This document shows positions 6,114-14,330 of a stretch of 24,765 nt of DNA, in pieces; position 1 is the stretch's first letter; the number at the start of each line of letters is the position of its first letter. A program made the translations under genes and the position numbers. The DNA is from an uncultured Phascolarctobacterium sp. (GTDB lineage: Bacteria > Bacillota > Negativicutes > Acidaminococcales > Acidaminococcaceae): contig CALCHC010000077.1 of assembly GCA_937901335.1 (NCBI GenBank), forward strand, positions 1 to 24,765. The letters are read 5' to 3'. Under the pieces are notes generated by a model. It worked only from the letters and a program-made list of their open reading frames with translations, ran no database searches and was not told where the DNA came from.

Positions 6114-7559
6114 ATGCTTACTGATGGAAAAATTCAGTTGCCCAGTGGTTTTATTTTTGACTATGCAACCATGATGGGTAACTGCCGTATAACTGAAAAT
6201 GATTTACTGGAATTGAAGGAGCGTATGCAAAATGCTGCTGCTGCCATTAACGAAATGCGTAAGAGCGGTTTTGCTAAAGCACATCTTTCTAAAGATGGTG
6301 CTCCTGAACCTGTTTATTTCACTCACCTTCCCTATATTAAAGAAGGCAATCCTAATACTCCCGACTCCATTGCAAAGTTCCAAGAATTCTCTACTTATAT
6401 GCAAGACGAAGTAGATGCTGTTATCTTCTTGGGTGTTGGTGGTTCTTTCTTAGGTAACAGAGTTCTCTTTGATATCTTCTGCGGTGGCGGTTGGAATAAT
6501 TTTACTCACGAAGAACGCAACAACCATCCGAGAATTTTCTTTGGTGGTAATAATATTGATCCTTGGCAAAGCCTCCATATTGTTCAACAAATGGAAAGCC
6601 TTGCTGAAAACAGAACCTCTAAAGGCGAAAAGTTCAAAGTTCTCTTAGTTCCCATCTCCAAATCCGGAACTACCTTGGAAACTTTAACTGCCTTTAGCTA
6701 CTACTACCAAGAGCTTAACAAAAAAGAAAACATCATTGTTGACGTTGCGGTAGTAACTGATTTGAAGGAAGAAACTAATTCTCCGCTTTACAAATTGGCA
6801 CAAGAAAACAACTGGCGAGCTTTTGACGTTAAAGAAGGTGTCGGTGGTCGTTTCTCCGTACTAAACGATGTAGGCTTCGTAACTGCAGCAGCCATCGGAC
6901 TTGATATCGAACTCATTTTAGAGGGTGCTCGTGCTATGGATAAAGCCTGCCAAAAAGCAGACTTCTCTAATCCTGCACTGTTAAACGCTTCTCTGAAATA
7001 CATTGCTGGTCAAAAATATGACTGCGATATTGAAGTATTCATGAGCTATGGTATGTGCCTTAAATCTTTAGGTGAATGGTACGTACAACTTTTAGCTGAA
7101 TCCTTAGGCAAACGTCACGACCGCGAAGGTGCTACCGTTCATTACGGACGCACCCCCATTGCAGCAGTAGGCAGTACAGATATGCACGCACAAACTCAAC
7201 AACATCAAGATGGTAAACGTAACAAAGTTATCCAATTCTTACAAGTTGATGAATTTGACAAAGACGTTATCTTGGGCAACCCCTTCCCCCATTTGGCAGA
7301 CTTTGCTAAATATGATGGCGTATCCTTAAACAAAGCTTTACAAATCGCACTTTTAGCAAATCGTGAAGCTTTAGACAAAGATGATCGATTTAGCGCACTC
7401 TATCGTTTGCCTGCAATCAACGAGTTCTATATTGGACAAATCTTCTACTTCTTGATGCTCTCCATTGCTTACGAAGGTGAGCTTGCCAACGTAGATGCTT
7501 ATGACCAACCTGGCGTAGAAGCTTACAAAAAAATTATAAAACGTGAATTAGGAAGATAG
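6114..7559 (+). CDS. pgi: Glucose-6-phosphate isomerase
   Basis: This cytosolic enzyme interconverts glucose-6-phosphate and fructose-6-phosphate. The 481-aa protein has two SIS-type sugar-phosphate folds: GVGGSFLG (107-114), the phosphate loop SKSGTTLET (182-190), the PGI signature GVGGRFSVLNDVG (242-254), the catalytic-base region WYVQLLAESLGK (Glu329) and the His-containing AQTQQHQDG (359-367). The C-terminal QPGVEAYKK gives the conserved active-site lysine. It starts at ATG with AGGTGG (6104-6109) upstream and has its own promoter and terminator. It is therefore separate from the glycolytic operon further right, which runs on the other strand. It converges with ssrA. Confidence 0.97.
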   Translation: MLTDGKIQLPSGFIFDYATMMGNCRITENDLLELKERMQNAAAAINEMRKSGFAKAHLSKDGAPEPVYFTHLPYIKEGNPNTPDSIAKFQEFSTYMQDEVDAVIFLGVGGSFLGNRVLFDIFCGGGWNNFTHEERNNHPRIFFGGNNIDPWQSLHIVQQMESLAENRTSKGEKFKVLLVPISKSGTTLETLTAFSYYYQELNKKENIIVDVAVVTDLKEETNSPLYKLAQENNWRAFDVKEGVGGRFSVLNDVGFVTAAAIGLDIELILEGARAMDKACQKADFSNPALLNASLKYIAGQKYDCDIEVFMSYGMCLKSLGEWYVQLLAESLGKRHDREGATVHYGRTPIAAVGSTDMHAQTQQHQDGKRNKVIQFLQVDEFDKDVILGNPFPHLADFAKYDGVSLNKALQIALLANREALDKDDRFSALYRLPAINEFYIGQIFYFLMLSIAYEGELANVDAYDQPGVEAYKKIIKRELGR

Positions 7560-7593
7560 TCGTAATAAACTATTACTCCCGAAAAAATAAAGA

Positions 7594-7633
7594 AACCGTG
7601 AATTTGACGAAAGTCAAGTTCACGGTTATTTTT
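7594..7633. terminator. Bidirectional terminator between pgi and ssrA
   Basis: AACCGTGAATTTGAC (7594-7608) pairs with 7613-7627 (one G-T wobble) around a GAAA loop. A T-rich tract (7626-7633) follows on the plus strand. On the minus strand the stem is followed by TTTCTTTATTTTTTC. It serves pgi and, 9 bases after its CCA end, tmRNA. Confidence 0.92.
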
Positions 7634-7635
7634 CT

Positions 7636-7985
7636 TGGTGGAGATGCGGAGGGTCGAACTCCGGTCCGAAAATATTGCAATACAACTTTCTCCGAGCGCA
7701 GACGACATACTTTAATTCGCTTCCTCAGTGCCTATCGACGGGCTCATCAGTCGCTATCTCGATGAGTTTCCCTTACAACCGCCGAGAATAAGAGGTAAGG
7801 TATCCCACTGTTTGACTGTCATCCATCACCCGTAGGAAGAGGCTCAGGGACAGTTAGCAAATTAAGCTGCTAAAGCGTATTCTTTGTTAGCGTTTATATT
7901 TAAACGTTCACTGATTAACGTGCTAGTGAGACCACGGCTCGCTTATCGTACCACACCTATCCCCGTCGAAACCAATTTCATCCCC
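7636..7985 (-). ncRNA. ssrA: Transfer-messenger RNA
   Basis: This is a one-piece tmRNA of about 350 nt that rescues stalled ribosomes and tags the nascent peptide. The 5' end GGGGATG and 3' CATCTCC (before ACCA) form the alanine acceptor stem, including the G3-U70 identity pair. The 3' T arm GGAGTTCGACCCTCC is present. The tag frame at 7891-7862 reads GCT AAC AAA GAA TAC GCT TTA GCA GCT TAA, encoding ANKEYALAA, which ends in the usual YALAA proteolysis signal. It lies just downstream of smpB, its protein partner, and of rnr, which degrades the released mRNA. It has its own promoter (8013-8041) and shares a terminator with pgi. Confidence 0.97.
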
Positions 7986-8012
7986 GAATATAAGTGGACA
8001 CGCTACATATGT

Positions 8013-8041
8013 ATTGTAACACGCTTCGCTTTAAATCGCAA
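8013..8041 (-). promoter_or_regulatory. Promoter of ssrA
   Basis: TTGCGA (8041-8036) and TACAAT (8018-8013) on the minus strand are 17 bp apart. The start would be near 8006, leaving about 20 bases for RNase P to remove before the mature 5' end at 7985. It sits between the smpB stop and tmRNA. Confidence 0.7.
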
Positions 8042-8068
8042 ATGACAAATTTGTAAAAAGTCAAAAAG

Positions 8069-8536
8069 TCAGCGATTTCTTTCTTTCAAAGCGCGATCCA
8101 TTTCACGCTTCGCATCCTTCTTCGCCATATCTTGACGCTTGTCGTACAACTTTTTACCAGTTGCCAATGCAAGCTCCATTTTTACAAGACCATGCTTAAA
8201 ATAAAGCTTCAAAGGAACTAGTGCCATGCCTTTTTCTTTAACCTTACCAATCAGCTTGTTAATCTCTTGTCTGTGCAAAAGCAAGCGACGATTACGCAAA
8301 GGTTCATGGTTAAAAATATTACCATGGTCATAAGGACTGATGTGCAAATTATACACGAACACTTCCGCATTACGAGTTACTTGCGCATAGCTATCTTTCA
8401 TATTAGCCTTGCCAGCACGCAATGATTTTACTTCCGTACCGGTCAAAGCAATACCTGCTTCGTAAACCTCATGGATAGTATAATCGTGGCGTGCTTTTCT
8501 ATTTTCTGCTATAATCTTAACTTTTTGTTCTGCCAT
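8069..8536 (-). CDS. smpB: SsrA-binding protein SmpB
   Basis: The 155-aa protein delivers tmRNA to stalled ribosomes. The family hallmarks are visible: ENRKARHDYTI near the N-terminus, GIALTGTEVKSLRAGKANMKDSYA (about 28-51), HISPYDHGN (about 65-73) and the basic C-terminal tail DKRQDMAKKDAKREMDRALK, which fills the mRNA channel. It begins 2 bp after the rnr stop with only a weak purine-rich site upstream, so translation is probably coupled to rnr. ssrA follows immediately. Confidence 0.97.
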   Translation of the reverse strand: MAEQKVKIIAENRKARHDYTIHEVYEAGIALTGTEVKSLRAGKANMKDSYAQVTRNAEVFVYNLHISPYDHGNIFNHEPLRNRRLLLHRQEINKLIGKVKEKGMALVPLKLYFKHGLVKMELALATGKKLYDKRQDMAKKDAKREMDRALKERNR

Positions 8537-8538
8537 AA

Positions 8539-10917
8539 TTATCTTTTCTTTCTATGTTTTTTAGACTGCTTATCCTTACCGTGTTTCGCGCTTCTTCTAC
8601 CAGCTTCTTTATTCTTAGAGCCTTTGCCACTTTTTGATTTAGAAGCAACAAAAGTTTTATTGCTAACTCTAACCTTTTCTTTGGCTTTATCCTTTTTACC
8701 AGTACTTGTTCCACCAGCACGTTTTTGTCCATAAGCAGCTGATTTATTTTGTCTACCAAGCAGTTGTTGACGAATGTGCTCACGCACACCAGCATTCTCT
8801 CCTGCCATAATAAAATCAATGCTTACATCTTGAATATTTACTTGCAAAACTTCAATGCGAACTTTATCGCCTAAACGATATTGTTTTTTAGTGTGAGTAC
8901 CAACCAACGCATAGCGTTCTTCGTAAAAATCGTAGTAATCATCCATCAAGCTGGAGATATGTACTAAACCTTCTACACCATTGGGAAGTTCTACAAACAT
9001 ACCGTAAGAAGTTACACCGGAAATTACACCATCAAACTCTTCACCGATGTGTGCTTCCATATATTCGCACTTCTTCAATTCTACAGTAGCGCGTTCTGCA
9101 TCGGCAGCAGCACGTTCACGCAAAGAAGAATGTTCTGCAATGGCATCAAGCTTATCAGTCAAAGCTTCTGCCTTATCACTTGTGATTTTAGGATTTTGCA
9201 TCCATTCTCTAAGCAAACGATGCACAATCAAATCCGGATAACGCCTGATAGGAGAAGTAAAGTGAGTATAATACTCCGCCGCCAAACCAAAGTGACCAAT
9301 ATTATCAGTTTGGTAAACAGCCTGCTTCATAGAACGCAAAGCAACGGTACTTACCAAGCGTTCTTCAGGTCTGCCTTCAATTTCTTTTATCACTCGTTGA
9401 ATTTCAGCAGGCTTCATTTCTTCGCTAACTCTAAACTTCACATTAAAATTAGCTAAAAGCTTCGCCAGTTCATTCATCTTATCTTCTGCAGGCAAATCGT
9501 GGACACGATATACAGAAGGCCATTTTTGTTTGAACATATGCTGTGCAACAGTTTCGTTTGCAGAAAGCATAAATTCTTCGATGATGGATTCCGCATTGCC
9601 GTGAACGCGTTGAACAATCTCAATAGGTTTCAATTTATCATCCAAGATTACCTTTTGTTCAGGCAAATCAAAATCAATGGAACCACGCTTAGCGCGTTTA
9701 GCATGCAAGATTTCACGCAGTTCGTCCATCAAGTGCACCATCGGAAGAATGTCCTCATATTTAGCACGCAACACTTCGTCGCCCGCTAATATTTCCCGGA
9801 CAATATTATAGCTCAAACGGTGACGCACATGGATAACCGCAGGGAAGATTTCATAATCAAGCACTTTGCCTTCACGGTTAATGTGCATTTCACAAGCCAT
9901 GGACAAGCGATCCACACCTGCATTCAAACTGCAAATACCATTGGATAATCGTTCAGGAAGCATAGGCAATACCCTGTCTACTAAATAAACACTGGTGCCA
10001 CGTTCGCGAGCTTCTTTATCTAGGATGCTATCTTCAGTTACATAATAACTAACGTCAGCAATGTAAACGCCAAGCAGGAATTCATCCATACTTAATTGTT
10101 GCACATATACTGCGTCGTCCAAGTCTTTAGCATCTTCACCGTCAATGGTAACAATGGGCAAATGACGCAGGTCGCGTCTACCTTGCACTTCATTTTTCAG
10201 CACAGTCTTAGGAACTTTTTTAGAAGCTTCTACAACTTCCGCAGGAAATTCCAAGGGCAAATCGTTTTGTTTGATGATGGACAAAATTTCTAAGCCAACA
10301 TCACCGACCTTACCAAGAATTTCTACAACTTTACCTTCTGCTTTGCGAAATTCTTGAGGCCATTCAGTGATTTCAACAACAACCTTTTGATTATTCTTTG
10401 CACCATTAAAATCACGACGCATAATGTAAATGTCGCTAGCAATCTTTTTATCATCGGGTACTACAAAAGCATAATCTTTACTTTGATAGAAAGTTCCTAC
10501 AATTTTATTGTGAGCACGAGTAATAATGCGAATAATTTCGCCTTCAGGCTTCTTACCGTTGATGTCATAATTAACTCGTGCCATTACTCTGTCATTGTTC
10601 ATTGCCCCATTCAAAGAACGTGGAGAAATAAACACGTCAGGTCTATCACCTTTATTATCAGGAATTACAAAACCAAAACCTTTGCTTGTTAATTGCAAAC
10701 GACCGGTAACCAGCCCCATTTTTTCGGGCAAACCATAAGTTTCAAAACGAGTCTTAATAATTTGCCCATTCTTTTCCAATGCGATAAGTTCATTCCAAAA
10801 CTTGGTGGCACTACATTCACCGGCAAGTGCATCCAGTAAATCTTCTGCAGTCATTGGAGCATACGTGCTATTGCGCATAAACTCTAAAATGATTTCTTTT
10901 ATATCTTTTCTTTGCAT
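8539..10917 (-). CDS. rnr: Ribonuclease R
   Basis: RNase R is a processive 3'-5' exoribonuclease of the RNB family that degrades structured RNA and works in trans-translation. The 792-aa protein has an N-terminal helix-turn-helix-like region (about 1-60), cold-shock domains (about 65-225) and the RNB domain. The RNB catalytic run is IDGEDAKDLDDAV (258-270; Asp259, 262, 265, 267, 268), and it also has HFTSPIRRYPDLIVHR (552-567). An S1 domain follows at 624-703. The tail, about 721-792, is highly basic and low-complexity (Lys, Arg, Ser). The ATG at 10917 uses GAGGAA, formed by the last codons of the esterase gene 3 bp upstream, so the two are coupled. smpB follows after 2 bp. Confidence 0.97.
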   Translation of the reverse strand: MQRKDIKEIILEFMRNSTYAPMTAEDLLDALAGECSATKFWNELIALEKNGQIIKTRFETYGLPEKMGLVTGRLQLTSKGFGFVIPDNKGDRPDVFISPRSLNGAMNNDRVMARVNYDINGKKPEGEIIRIITRAHNKIVGTFYQSKDYAFVVPDDKKIASDIYIMRRDFNGAKNNQKVVVEITEWPQEFRKAEGKVVEILGKVGDVGLEILSIIKQNDLPLEFPAEVVEASKKVPKTVLKNEVQGRRDLRHLPIVTIDGEDAKDLDDAVYVQQLSMDEFLLGVYIADVSYYVTEDSILDKEARERGTSVYLVDRVLPMLPERLSNGICSLNAGVDRLSMACEMHINREGKVLDYEIFPAVIHVRHRLSYNIVREILAGDEVLRAKYEDILPMVHLMDELREILHAKRAKRGSIDFDLPEQKVILDDKLKPIEIVQRVHGNAESIIEEFMLSANETVAQHMFKQKWPSVYRVHDLPAEDKMNELAKLLANFNVKFRVSEEMKPAEIQRVIKEIEGRPEERLVSTVALRSMKQAVYQTDNIGHFGLAAEYYTHFTSPIRRYPDLIVHRLLREWMQNPKITSDKAEALTDKLDAIAEHSSLRERAAADAERATVELKKCEYMEAHIGEEFDGVISGVTSYGMFVELPNGVEGLVHISSLMDDYYDFYEERYALVGTHTKKQYRLGDKVRIEVLQVNIQDVSIDFIMAGENAGVREHIRQQLLGRQNKSAAYGQKRAGGTSTGKKDKAKEKVRVSNKTFVASKSKSGKGSKNKEAGRRSAKHGKDKQSKKHRKKR

Positions 10918-10920
10918 AAT

Positions 10921-11658
10921 CTATTCCTCAAAAAATTTGGATATTTCCTTAAATACAGCTTCTCTTTCTACATCCAAGGTCAAAATATGACCACTATTCT
11001 TATACCAAACTAATTTCTTTTCTTCACTACTAATATTGTCATAAATATATTGAGCACTTTGCGGGTTAACGGTGTGCTCAATTTCAGATTGTAATACGAT
11101 GCACGGAGCAACAATCTTTTCTAAAAACTTTTCTTTGCACAATTTCACTAATGCAAACAAACTACCTAATGGTTTTACAGGCATAACATTATACGCCAAA
11201 TTGTATTTATCTGCTGAAAAATAGAAACGTTGGCGCTTTTTAAGATACTTAATAAAATGTCGTAACAAGGGTAAAAAAGGTACACGTTTATCTTGTACAT
11301 AAATAGGAGCTGCTAAAATCGCAGCTTTACTTACAGGAAGTTCTGCTGCTACTTTGATAGCAAGCAAGCCACCCATGGAAAGACCCGCCACCATTACTTC
11401 AGTGCAACATTCTTCCAATCGTTTGAAACCTTTTTCGGCAGCTGCATACCAATCTTGCCATTTGGTTTCATTTAAATCTTCCGGTTTAGTTCCGTGACCG
11501 GGCAAAAGTACACCTAAAACGGTGTAACCTTCTTGATGGAGATGGTCTCCTAAAAGACGCATTTCTGCAGGAGTACCAGTGTAGCCATGAATTAACAGAA
11601 CACCTTTATTATTGGTGCCTTCCAATAAAAATTCTTCTGCTCCTTTAATAACCTTCAC
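10921..11658 (-). CDS. Carboxylesterase, Est30-like alpha/beta hydrolase
   Basis: The 245-aa alpha/beta hydrolase resembles the Est30/YvaK carboxylesterases found beside rnr in Firmicutes. Visible are the oxyanion-hole motif HGYTG (24-28), PGHG (53-56), the nucleophile elbow GLSMGG (Ser94) and the catalytic His224 in NSGHILTLD. The acid position, normally Asp in the RHDEMINP-like segment, is SEIEHTVNP here, so Glu194 is the probable third residue. The natural substrate is unknown; family members hydrolyse short-chain esters. The start is GTG with GGAGGGG 5 bases upstream. It is first in the block that continues into rnr and smpB. Confidence 0.9.
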   Translation of the reverse strand: MKVIKGAEEFLLEGTNNKGVLLIHGYTGTPAEMRLLGDHLHQEGYTVLGVLLPGHGTKPEDLNETKWQDWYAAAEKGFKRLEECCTEVMVAGLSMGGLLAIKVAAELPVSKAAILAAPIYVQDKRVPFLPLLRHFIKYLKKRQRFYFSADKYNLAYNVMPVKPLGSLFALVKLCKEKFLEKIVAPCIVLQSEIEHTVNPQSAQYIYDNISSEEKKLVWYKNSGHILTLDVEREAVFKEISKFFEE

Positions 11659-11691
11659 AACTACCCCTCCAAAAAACTTTCATCTAATTCT

Positions 11692-11700
11692 ATTATAACA
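11692..11700 (-). promoter_or_regulatory. Promoter of the esterase-rnr-smpB operon
   Basis: TGTTATAAT is an extended -10 on the minus strand with a perfect TATAAT (11697-11692), about 35 bases upstream of the GTG start. No convincing -35 is seen 17 bp upstream (CGACAA), which is common for extended -10 promoters. Confidence 0.6.
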
Positions 11701-11755
11701 TATTCATACTTTCATTGTCGTAACTTCACTAATAGTTCATACCTAATCATTATAC

Positions 11756-11786
11756 TAAAAAAGCCCACACTATAAAAGTGTGGGCT
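11756..11786 (-). terminator. Terminator of hppA
   Basis: AGCCCACACT (11762-11771) and AGTGTGGGCT (11777-11786) form a perfect 10-bp stem. On the minus strand it is followed by a run of T (11761-11757). It lies 13 bases past the hppA stop and separates hppA from the esterase operon. Confidence 0.93.
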
Positions 11787-11799
11787 AAAAAGTCTTTAA

Positions 11800-13815
11800 T
11801 TATTTGAACATACCGAGGAGGATACCGCCATTTGCAGCCAATACAGGAGCAAATACCAAAGCAACGATGGTCATCAATTTAATCAAGATGTTCATTGCAG
11901 GACCGGAAGTATCTTTGAACGGGTCACCTACGGTGTCGCCGGTTACAGCAGCTTTGTGAGCTTCGCTACCTTTGCCGCCGTGTACGCCGGATTCGATGTA
12001 TTTTTTAGCGTTATCCCAAGCACCGCCAGCATTTGCCATGAGAATAGCAACCAAAACGCCAGCAGCCAAAGCGCCGCCAATCATACCACCCAAAGCTTCG
12101 GTACCGAAGAGGAAGCCGATGAGCAAGGGAGCAACGATAGCCAAGATGCCAGGAAGCATCATTTCGTGGAGAGCAGCAGCAGTGGAGATATCTACGCAAG
12201 TACGATAGTCAGCTTTAGCTTTGCCTTCGAGCAAGCCAGGGATTTCACGGAATTGACGACGAACTTCTTCAATCATTTCGTAAGCAGCTTTACCAACGGA
12301 TTCCATGGTCATAGCGCCGAATACGAACGGAAGGGTTGCACCGATGAACAAACCAACCAAGGTTACGGGGTTCAAGAGGTCGATGGTTTTCAGACCAACA
12401 ACTTGTGCATAAGCGGAGAACAATGCCAATGCGGTCAAAGCTGCGGAACCGATAGCAAAACCTTTACCGATAGCAGCGGTGGTGTTACCTACGGAGTCAA
12501 GTTTGTCAGTGATTTCACGAACTTCGTGGGGGAGTTCGGACATTTCTGCGATACCACCAGCGTTGTCAGCGATAGGACCATAAGCGTCTACTGCTACGGT
12601 CAAACCAGTGGTGGAGAGCATACCAACTGCAGCCAAAGCGATACCGAACAAGCCCATTTGGGTGTTTTGAGCGCCGCCCATGGTGAAGAAGGAGAGGATT
12701 ACACCGATGCAGATGAATACCATCGGCAAGAAGCAGGAATACATACCTACAGCCAAACCGGAGATGATGGTGGTTGCAGGACCAGTTTCAGATTGTTGAG
12801 CGATTTTCTTAACAGAACCGTAATCAGCAGAAGTGTAAACTTCGGTGATTTTACCGATAGCCAAACCGCAGATCAAACCAGAAGCGATGGAAATGAAAGC
12901 AGCCATGCTACCGAAGATGGAGGTAGACAAGTACCAAGCAGCAGCAATTACAAGGATACCACCAACATAGGTGCCGTTGTTAAGAGCAGCTTGCGGATCG
13001 GTGGATTTGCTGTTACGAGCAAATACTACGCCGATGATGGAAGCAACGATACCAGCCAAGGAAAGCATGAATACGAATTCAACGCCTTCGCCACCGGGAT
13101 ATGCAATAGCACCGAGGGTGATAGCAGAGATGATTGCACCAACATAGGATTCGAACAAGTCAGCACCCATACCAGCAACGTCGCCTACGTTATCGCCTAC
13201 GTTGTCAGCGATGGTAGCCGGGTTACGCGGATCGTCTTCAGGGATACCAGCTTCTACTTTACCTACCAAGTCAGCGCCTACGTCAGCAGCTTTGGTGTAG
13301 ATACCGCCGCCTACACGAGCGAACAATGCAATGGAGGATGCACCCAGACCGAAGCCGGTTACAATGTCAACATTGCCGAACAGCATATAAGCTACAGCAA
13401 CACCGGTGATGCCCAGGCCAACTACGCCCAAGCCCATTACAGCGCCGCCGGAGAAAGCGATTTTCAAAGCTTCAGGCATGCCATGACGAGCAGCTTCAGC
13501 AGTACGAACGTTAGCTTTGGTTGCAACAGACATACCAATGTAGCCTGCGCAGATAGAGAAGATTGCACCAGCGATGAAGCAAACAGCAGTCATCGGGGAG
13601 AGGAATGCAGCGATTACGCCTGCAACTACAGCAACGAAAATTGCCAAGTATTTGTACTCACGGTACAAGAAAGCCATAGCGCCTTCGTGGATATAGCCTG
13701 CAATTTCTTGCATACGAGCGTTACCAGCGCTAGCTTTTGCGATACTGCCGCTGAGCATCAAAGCGAATGCCAATGCAGCAACACCAACAACGATGGAAGT
13801 CATTAAATAGGACAT
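11800..13815 (-). CDS. hppA: Membrane-bound ion-translocating pyrophosphatase, K+-dependent type
   Basis: This integral membrane pump uses pyrophosphate hydrolysis to export H+ or Na+. The 671-aa, mostly hydrophobic protein (about 16 transmembrane helices expected) has the PPi/Mg site DVGADLVGKVE (178-188), DDPRNPATIADNVGDNVGD (194-212) and a conserved C-terminal motif GDTVGDPFKDTSGP. GNTTAAIGKG (443-452) has Ala at the position that is Lys in K+-independent enzymes, so K+ dependence is expected. Glu222 in DLFESYVG resembles Na+-pumping members, but ion choice is only inferred. The start is ATG at 13815. The AGGGG site is 10 bases upstream, and a similar AGGGGTAAGTTT leader precedes pgk-tpi. 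It follows secG, from whose promoter it is probably read. Confidence 0.96.
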   Translation of the reverse strand: MSYLMTSIVVGVAALAFALMLSGSIAKASAGNARMQEIAGYIHEGAMAFLYREYKYLAIFVAVVAGVIAAFLSPMTAVCFIAGAIFSICAGYIGMSVATKANVRTAEAARHGMPEALKIAFSGGAVMGLGVVGLGITGVAVAYMLFGNVDIVTGFGLGASSIALFARVGGGIYTKAADVGADLVGKVEAGIPEDDPRNPATIADNVGDNVGDVAGMGADLFESYVGAIISAITLGAIAYPGGEGVEFVFMLSLAGIVASIIGVVFARNSKSTDPQAALNNGTYVGGILVIAAAWYLSTSIFGSMAAFISIASGLICGLAIGKITEVYTSADYGSVKKIAQQSETGPATTIISGLAVGMYSCFLPMVFICIGVILSFFTMGGAQNTQMGLFGIALAAVGMLSTTGLTVAVDAYGPIADNAGGIAEMSELPHEVREITDKLDSVGNTTAAIGKGFAIGSAALTALALFSAYAQVVGLKTIDLLNPVTLVGLFIGATLPFVFGAMTMESVGKAAYEMIEEVRRQFREIPGLLEGKAKADYRTCVDISTAAALHEMMLPGILAIVAPLLIGFLFGTEALGGMIGGALAAGVLVAILMANAGGAWDNAKKYIESGVHGGKGSEAHKAAVTGDTVGDPFKDTSGPAMNILIKLMTIVALVFAPVLAANGGILLGMFK

Positions 13816-13857
13816 TTAAAACTTACCCCTTTCTTCAAATTAAAAATTTTAAAATTT

Positions 13858-13877
13858 AAGAGTGCGGGTACACTCTT
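13858..13877. other. Short hairpin between secG and hppA (possible attenuator)
   Basis: AAGAGTG-CGGGTA-CACTCTT forms a 7-bp stem. On the minus strand it is followed by an A/T-rich tract with no clean T-run. It looks too weak to stop all transcription. It may reduce read-through from secG into hppA or protect an mRNA end. No clear separate hppA promoter is seen. Confidence 0.4.
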
Positions 13878-13891
13878 TTTAACAGGGAAAA

Positions 13892-14122
13892 CTATGCATT
13901 TAACTTAGCCAGAGCCAAAGTTATAATAGCGAATGCAGAGCCCAATACAATGGTGGCTTTAGCCATGACAGAATCTAAGTCATTGCCTTTGCCGAAGAAA
14001 CCACCGTCACTGCCACCGAAGGTACCACCCATACCGCCGCCTTTGCCAGACTGCAGCATTACTGCACCAATGAGAGCTATGCATACGATAAAGTCAAGAA
14101 CCATCAAGACAGTTTCAAGCAC
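13892..14122 (-). CDS. secG: Preprotein translocase subunit SecG
   Basis: The 76-aa protein has two hydrophobic helices (about 3-24 and 53-73) joined by the glycine-rich loop QSGKGGGMGGTFGGSDGGFFG, which is typical of SecG, a small auxiliary subunit of the SecYEG channel. The start is GTG at 14122 with AGGAGG 8 bases upstream. In many Firmicutes secG lies directly next to the esterase, rnr, smpB and ssrA; here hppA separates them. It follows eno but has its own promoter. Confidence 0.95.
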   Translation of the reverse strand: MLETVLMVLDFIVCIALIGAVMLQSGKGGGMGGTFGGSDGGFFGKGNDLDSVMAKATIVLGSAFAIITLALAKLNA

Positions 14123-14155
14123 TTCTCGTTCCTCCTTTTCACTTAATGCCGTTAT

Positions 14156-14184
14156 ATTTTACCATACTTTATGTTAGCTTACAA
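14156..14184 (-). promoter_or_regulatory. Promoter of secG (and probably hppA)
   Basis: On the minus strand TTGTAA (14184-14179) and an extended -10, TGGTAAAAT (TAAAAT 14161-14156), are 17 bp apart. The start is about 27 bases before the secG GTG. The rest of the space up to the eno terminator (14185-14285) is A/T-rich with nothing recognisable. Confidence 0.6.
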
Positions 14185-14285
14185 TGTAAATCTGTAAAAT
14201 ATTTCACATTTCCGCATAATTTTTTATAAAAAAGCTTCCCTTTAATTTTTGTTGCTTACGCCACAAAAATTCTTCTTGAAAAGTT

Positions 14286-14315
14286 AAGGGCAAGGTTGTA
14301 AATTACCTTGCCCTT
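14286..14315 (-). terminator. Terminator of the glycolytic operon (after eno)
   Basis: AAGGGCAAGG (14286-14295) and CCTTGCCCTT (14306-14315) form a perfect 10-bp stem with a 10-nt loop, 15 bases past the eno stop. On the minus strand the stem is followed by AACTTTTC, a rather poor T-tract, so some read-through to secG is possible. Confidence 0.75.
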
Positions 14316-14330
14316 TGTGATTTTTAAAAA

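Noticed and set aside
11956..13806. 616-codon open frame on the plus strand
   Set aside because: It is exactly antisense to hppA, is rich in Ser, Thr, Cys and Asn with no family motifs, and results from the codon use of the real gene.
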